55,794 bases of DNA from positions 1-55,794 of the forward strand of contig NZ_CALAEQ010000147.1 of the NCBI RefSeq assembly GCF_937891065.1, written 5' to 3'. The notes beneath the pieces are model-generated. The model did no database searches and was not told the origin of the DNA. It saw nothing but the letters and a program-made list of their open reading frames with translations. Source of the DNA: an uncultured Lutibacter sp. (GTDB lineage Bacteria > Bacteroidota > Bacteroidia > Flavobacteriales > Flavobacteriaceae). The position numbers were made by a program, and so were the translations under genes. Below, in pieces: positions 52,112 through 55,794 of the stretch; within the stretch, counting starts at the first letter, position 1, and the number at the start of each line of letters is the position of its first letter.

Positions 52112-54955
52112 ATGAAAAAATTATTAAGTGTGTTTTTTGCGCTTTTTGTGGGTACAGTTATGGTGGCACAAACCACAGTTTCTGGAACTATCACAGAAGC
52201 AACAACAGAGCAGCCAATTCCTGGTGCGAATATACAAGTTGTTGGAAGATCTTTGGGTACCACAACTGATTTTGACGGAAACTTTTCTTTGGTGGTAGAT
52301 CACGACCTTCCATTTAAAATAGAAGTTTCTCTTATTGGATTTTCAGTTACAACAGTTGAAATTACTCAAAATAATCAGATTGTAAATATAGAACTTGCTG
52401 AAGCCGCTACAGCTTTAGATGAAGTAGTTGTATCTGCTTCTAGAACACCAGAACGTGTTTTAGAATCGCCTGTTACAATTGAAAGAATGGACATTAGAGC
52501 TATTAAAAACACTTCATCTCCAACTTTTTACGATGGTTTAGAAAATTTAAAAGGAGTTGATGTTAATACAAATAGTTTAACATTTAAATCAATTAACACA
52601 AGGGGTTTTGCAACATTTGCCAATACACGTTTTATGCAATTGGTTGATGGTATGGATAACTCTTCACCAGCACTTAACTTTAATTTAGGGAACCTTTTAG
52701 GAATGTCTGAATTGGATGTTAACTCTGTTGAATTACTTCCTGGAGCTTCTTCTGCATTATATGGTGCAAATGCTTTTAATGGTGTTTTATTTATGACAAG
52801 TAAAAATCCGTTTACTTCTGAAGGTGTTAGTGTATATTTAAAAACAGGATTGACTTCACAAATAGCTGCAGGAGATAATAATTTTACGGATGTTGGAATT
52901 AGAATGGCACATAAATTTAGTGATAAATTTGCTGCCAAAGCATCATTTTCATTCTTAAAAGGAACTGAATGGTATGCAACAGATTATAATCAATATATTG
53001 ATACAGAAGCAGGAGAAGCTGATACGGTTATTTCAAGTTTAGGTAATCAAACAAGTTTTGACCAAGCAAATATATATGGTGACGAAGTAAAGACTCCAAT
53101 TAATTTTGAACAATTTGCTTTAGGAGCTGGTTTTCCTGCACCACTTGCGGCATCACTTGGTACACAAACAATTTCAAGAACAGGTTATAGAGAAAGTGAT
53201 TTAACAGATTATGTAGCTCAAAGTGCTAAAGTTGATATTTCTTTAAATTATAGACCATTTGCAAATGATTTAGAAGTGAGCTATAATGCAAAATTTGGTA
53301 ACGGTAATACTATTTATCAAGGATCTAATAGATATTCAATCAAAAATTTCTTTATGCAACAGCATAAATTAGAAGTCTCAGGTGATAATTTCTTTGTTAG
53401 AGGATATATGACTGATGAAGATGCAGGTGATTCTTACGATATGAGATTTACAGGTATAAATATGAATAAAATAGATGCTCCACAATGGTTTGGAGCTTAT
53501 ACTCAAGCATTTTTAGGAGCAATAGCCCAAGGAGCTTCACAAGACGCTGCTCATTCAGGAGCTAGACAGTTTGCTGATACAAATGTTACGTTACAACCTG
53601 GAACACCTGAATTTAAAGCAGCTTTTGATGCTGTTACTTCTGATCCAAGCTTACTTTCAGGCTCTAAATTTCAGGATAAATCAAAAATTTATCATGGAGA
53701 TGCTAATTATAATTTAAGAGACATTACCGATATTGCTGATATTCAAGTGGGTGGTTCTTGGAGGCAATATTCATTAAATTCTAGTGGAACTATTTATACG
53801 GATTTTGATGGATCAATAGATTATAATGAGTATGGTGTGTATACACAAATTCAAAAGAAATTTATTGATGATAGATTAAAGTTCACAGGGTCTTTACGTT
53901 ATGATAAAGCAAAGAATTTTGATGGTAATTACTCTCCAAGAGTTTCAGTTTCTTATTCTTTAGGAAAAGGAAAAACACGTAATTTAAGAGCGTCATTTCA
54001 AACAGGATTTAGAAATCCATCAACACAAGACCAATACATTGGTTTAGATTCTGGAGCAGGAATATTAGTTGGTTCTGCACCTGATAATTTGGATAGATAT
54101 ACATCAAACCCTTTGAGTGTTAGTGCTACGGGGCAAATGATAGTAAATAATTTAACTGCAGGATCCATTGGATCTACTGTAACGTTAACAGGTAGGGATG
54201 CTTATGAAAATGCTTTTTCAGCTAGTTCGATTGCTAATGGAACTTTTCAAAAAGCAAATTTTGATTATGTAAAACCTGAAAAAGTGACCGCTTATGAAAT
54301 AGGTTATAGAGCTGGTTTCGGTAATTTAGCATTAGACATGAGCGCATATTATAACAAATACGAAGATTTTATTGGAAATAAAAATGTTGCTGTTCCTTAT
54401 TATGGAAATCCAAACTTGTCTGATATAGTAGATTTAGCTCCAATTGGTGGTGGGCCAACACCATTAGCATTAGTAGCTTTAAGCCAAGGAGATTATATGG
54501 GTTTTCAGGTATATACAAACTCGGCAGCTGATATTTCATCTTATGGAGGTAGTATTGGAGTAACATCTAAAATATTTGGAAATTACAATGTTGGACTTAA
54601 TTATACTTTGGCTAGATTTGATTTTGACCAAGCTACTGACCCAGATTATGAAGCTGGATTTAATACTCCTGAGCATAAAGTTAAATTTTCATTTGGAAAT
54701 ACAGAACTTATTGAAAACTTAGGTTTCAATGTGAATTTAAGATGGAATGATGAATATTTATGGGAATCTACTTTTGCTGATGCAATAATTGAAGCACGTA
54801 CAGTTTTAGATGCTCAAATTAGTTATTCAGTACTATCTTTTAAATCAACATTTAAAATTGGTGCAGCAAATTTAGGAGGTAAAGAATATTTTACAGCTCC
54901 AGGGAATGCTCAAATTGGTTCACAGTACTATGTTTCTTGGACAATTAATCCATAA
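52112..54955 (+). CDS. TonB-dependent outer-membrane receptor
   Basis: 947 residues. A signal peptide ends VMVAQ; residues 22-105 are a CarboxypepD_reg (beta-sandwich) domain (TVSGTITEATTEQPIPGANI); a plug domain follows (EVVVSASRTPERVLESPVT, VELLPGASSALYGANAFNG). The rest is a 22-strand barrel ending near residue 947. No SusD partner gene is adjacent, so it is not a typical Sus polysaccharide locus. The substrate is unknown. It is followed by a terminator and then atpD. Confidence 0.93.
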   Translation: MKKLLSVFFALFVGTVMVAQTTVSGTITEATTEQPIPGANIQVVGRSLGTTTDFDGNFSLVVDHDLPFKIEVSLIGFSVTTVEITQNNQIVNIELAEAATALDEVVVSASRTPERVLESPVTIERMDIRAIKNTSSPTFYDGLENLKGVDVNTNSLTFKSINTRGFATFANTRFMQLVDGMDNSSPALNFNLGNLLGMSELDVNSVELLPGASSALYGANAFNGVLFMTSKNPFTSEGVSVYLKTGLTSQIAAGDNNFTDVGIRMAHKFSDKFAAKASFSFLKGTEWYATDYNQYIDTEAGEADTVISSLGNQTSFDQANIYGDEVKTPINFEQFALGAGFPAPLAASLGTQTISRTGYRESDLTDYVAQSAKVDISLNYRPFANDLEVSYNAKFGNGNTIYQGSNRYSIKNFFMQQHKLEVSGDNFFVRGYMTDEDAGDSYDMRFTGINMNKIDAPQWFGAYTQAFLGAIAQGASQDAAHSGARQFADTNVTLQPGTPEFKAAFDAVTSDPSLLSGSKFQDKSKIYHGDANYNLRDITDIADIQVGGSWRQYSLNSSGTIYTDFDGSIDYNEYGVYTQIQKKFIDDRLKFTGSLRYDKAKNFDGNYSPRVSVSYSLGKGKTRNLRASFQTGFRNPSTQDQYIGLDSGAGILVGSAPDNLDRYTSNPLSVSATGQMIVNNLTAGSIGSTVTLTGRDAYENAFSASSIANGTFQKANFDYVKPEKVTAYEIGYRAGFGNLALDMSAYYNKYEDFIGNKNVAVPYYGNPNLSDIVDLAPIGGGPTPLALVALSQGDYMGFQVYTNSAADISSYGGSIGVTSKIFGNYNVGLNYTLARFDFDQATDPDYEAGFNTPEHKVKFSFGNTELIENLGFNVNLRWNDEYLWESTFADAIIEARTVLDAQISYSVLSFKSTFKIGAANLGGKEYFTAPGNAQIGSQYYVSWTINP

Positions 54956-54979
54956 TAAACAATAATAGTTTATAAAGTA

Positions 54980-55013
54980 AAACGCCCTAAAAGTTTAGGG
55001 CGTTTCTTTTTTT
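54980..55013 (+). terminator. Terminator after the TonB receptor gene
   Basis: AAACGCCCTAAA/TTTAGGGCGTTT stem with a two-base centre followed by a T-rich run. Confidence 0.92.
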
Positions 55014-55054
55014 AAAAAAAAGCATAATATTTTTTAAAAATAAAATCAAAAAAC

Positions 55055-55062
55055 TATCTTTG
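55055..55062 (+). promoter_or_regulatory. -7 promoter element for atpD
   Basis: TATCTTTG fits TAnnTTTG, 62 bases upstream of the atpD ATG, just after the receptor's terminator. Confidence 0.55.
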
Positions 55063-55112
55063 CACCTTTAAAATTGAGGAGAACCTTAAAAGGTTAAATA
55101 TCTAAAAAATAA

Positions 55113-55794
<682 letters not shown>

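Noticed and set aside
52528-52938. Open frame antisense to the TonB receptor (136 codons)
   Set aside because: Shadow of a real gene: no start context, no recognisable domain, and the receptor frame is intact. The other antisense or out-of-frame ORFs longer than 60 codons were set aside for the same reason.

Overview
The window is chromosomal DNA from a member of the Bacteroidetes, most likely family Flavobacteriaceae. It is AT-rich, has weak Shine-Dalgarno signals, and at least fourteen intergenic regions carry the Bacteroidetes -7 promoter element TAnnTTTG. Gene content fits: acpP-fabF next to purN and a viroplasmin-type RNase HI, CarboxypepD_reg-type TonB receptor, SufBCD iron-sulfur assembly, acyl-ACP desaturase, and many signal peptides ending in A-Q. 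No tRNA, rRNA, CRISPR array, prophage or insertion sequence was seen. The genus cannot be fixed from the sequence alone.

Layout. 1-5.2 kb: fatty acid synthesis (fabF partial, acpP), purN-rnhA, a lipoprotein, a secreted M43 metalloprotease, and sufS. 5.4-15.2 kb: an ATP-cone/Mrr-like nuclease, then a compact minus-strand efflux operon (tetR, tolC, hlyD, membrane protein, lipoprotein, two ABC ATPases, two ABC-2 permeases, DUF2141 protein, OMPLA-like barrel). 15.3-18.2 kb: a serine hydrolase, a decayed OmpA copy and an intact OmpA protein. 18.2-22.6 kb: sufA-sufB-flavin reductase-sufC-sufD. 22.7-30 kb: thiL, a barrel protein, a hydrolase, an ACT-like protein divergent from lysC, pepP, and a ChaN-like protein. 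30.1-33.4 kb: a FixL-like PAS kinase, a receiver fused to a Crp/Fnr-type DNA-binding module, and a universal stress protein. 33.5-39.6 kb: two convergent sortilin/BNR propeller paralogues. 39.8-46.8 kb: two complete, divergent sdhCAB-type operons. 46.9-51.8 kb: methionine-type aminotransferase, GNAT, omega-amidase, acyl-ACP desaturase, plsC and a small His-containing membrane protein. 52.1-55.8 kb: TonB receptor and the start of atpD.

Most interesting points. (1) The kinase plus receiver-Crp/Fnr pair looks like a condensed FixL-FixJ-FixK system. A TGA-N6-TCA site lies at exactly the same distance upstream of the -7 element both at the adjacent usp gene and at the minus-strand sdh-like operon. 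This suggests the minus-strand copy is a conditionally induced fumarate reductase while the plus-strand copy is the housekeeping enzyme. (2) sufS is 13 kb from sufABCD, yet both promoters carry a related inverted repeat just downstream of the -7 box, and a flavin reductase gene sits inside the suf operon. (3) The efflux operon has a full promoter with a perfect palindrome abutting its -7 box, and two ABC ATPases whose degenerate motifs are complementary.

Limits: all calls come from reading the sequence by eye. Homology assignments rest on remembered family motifs and were not checked by database search.
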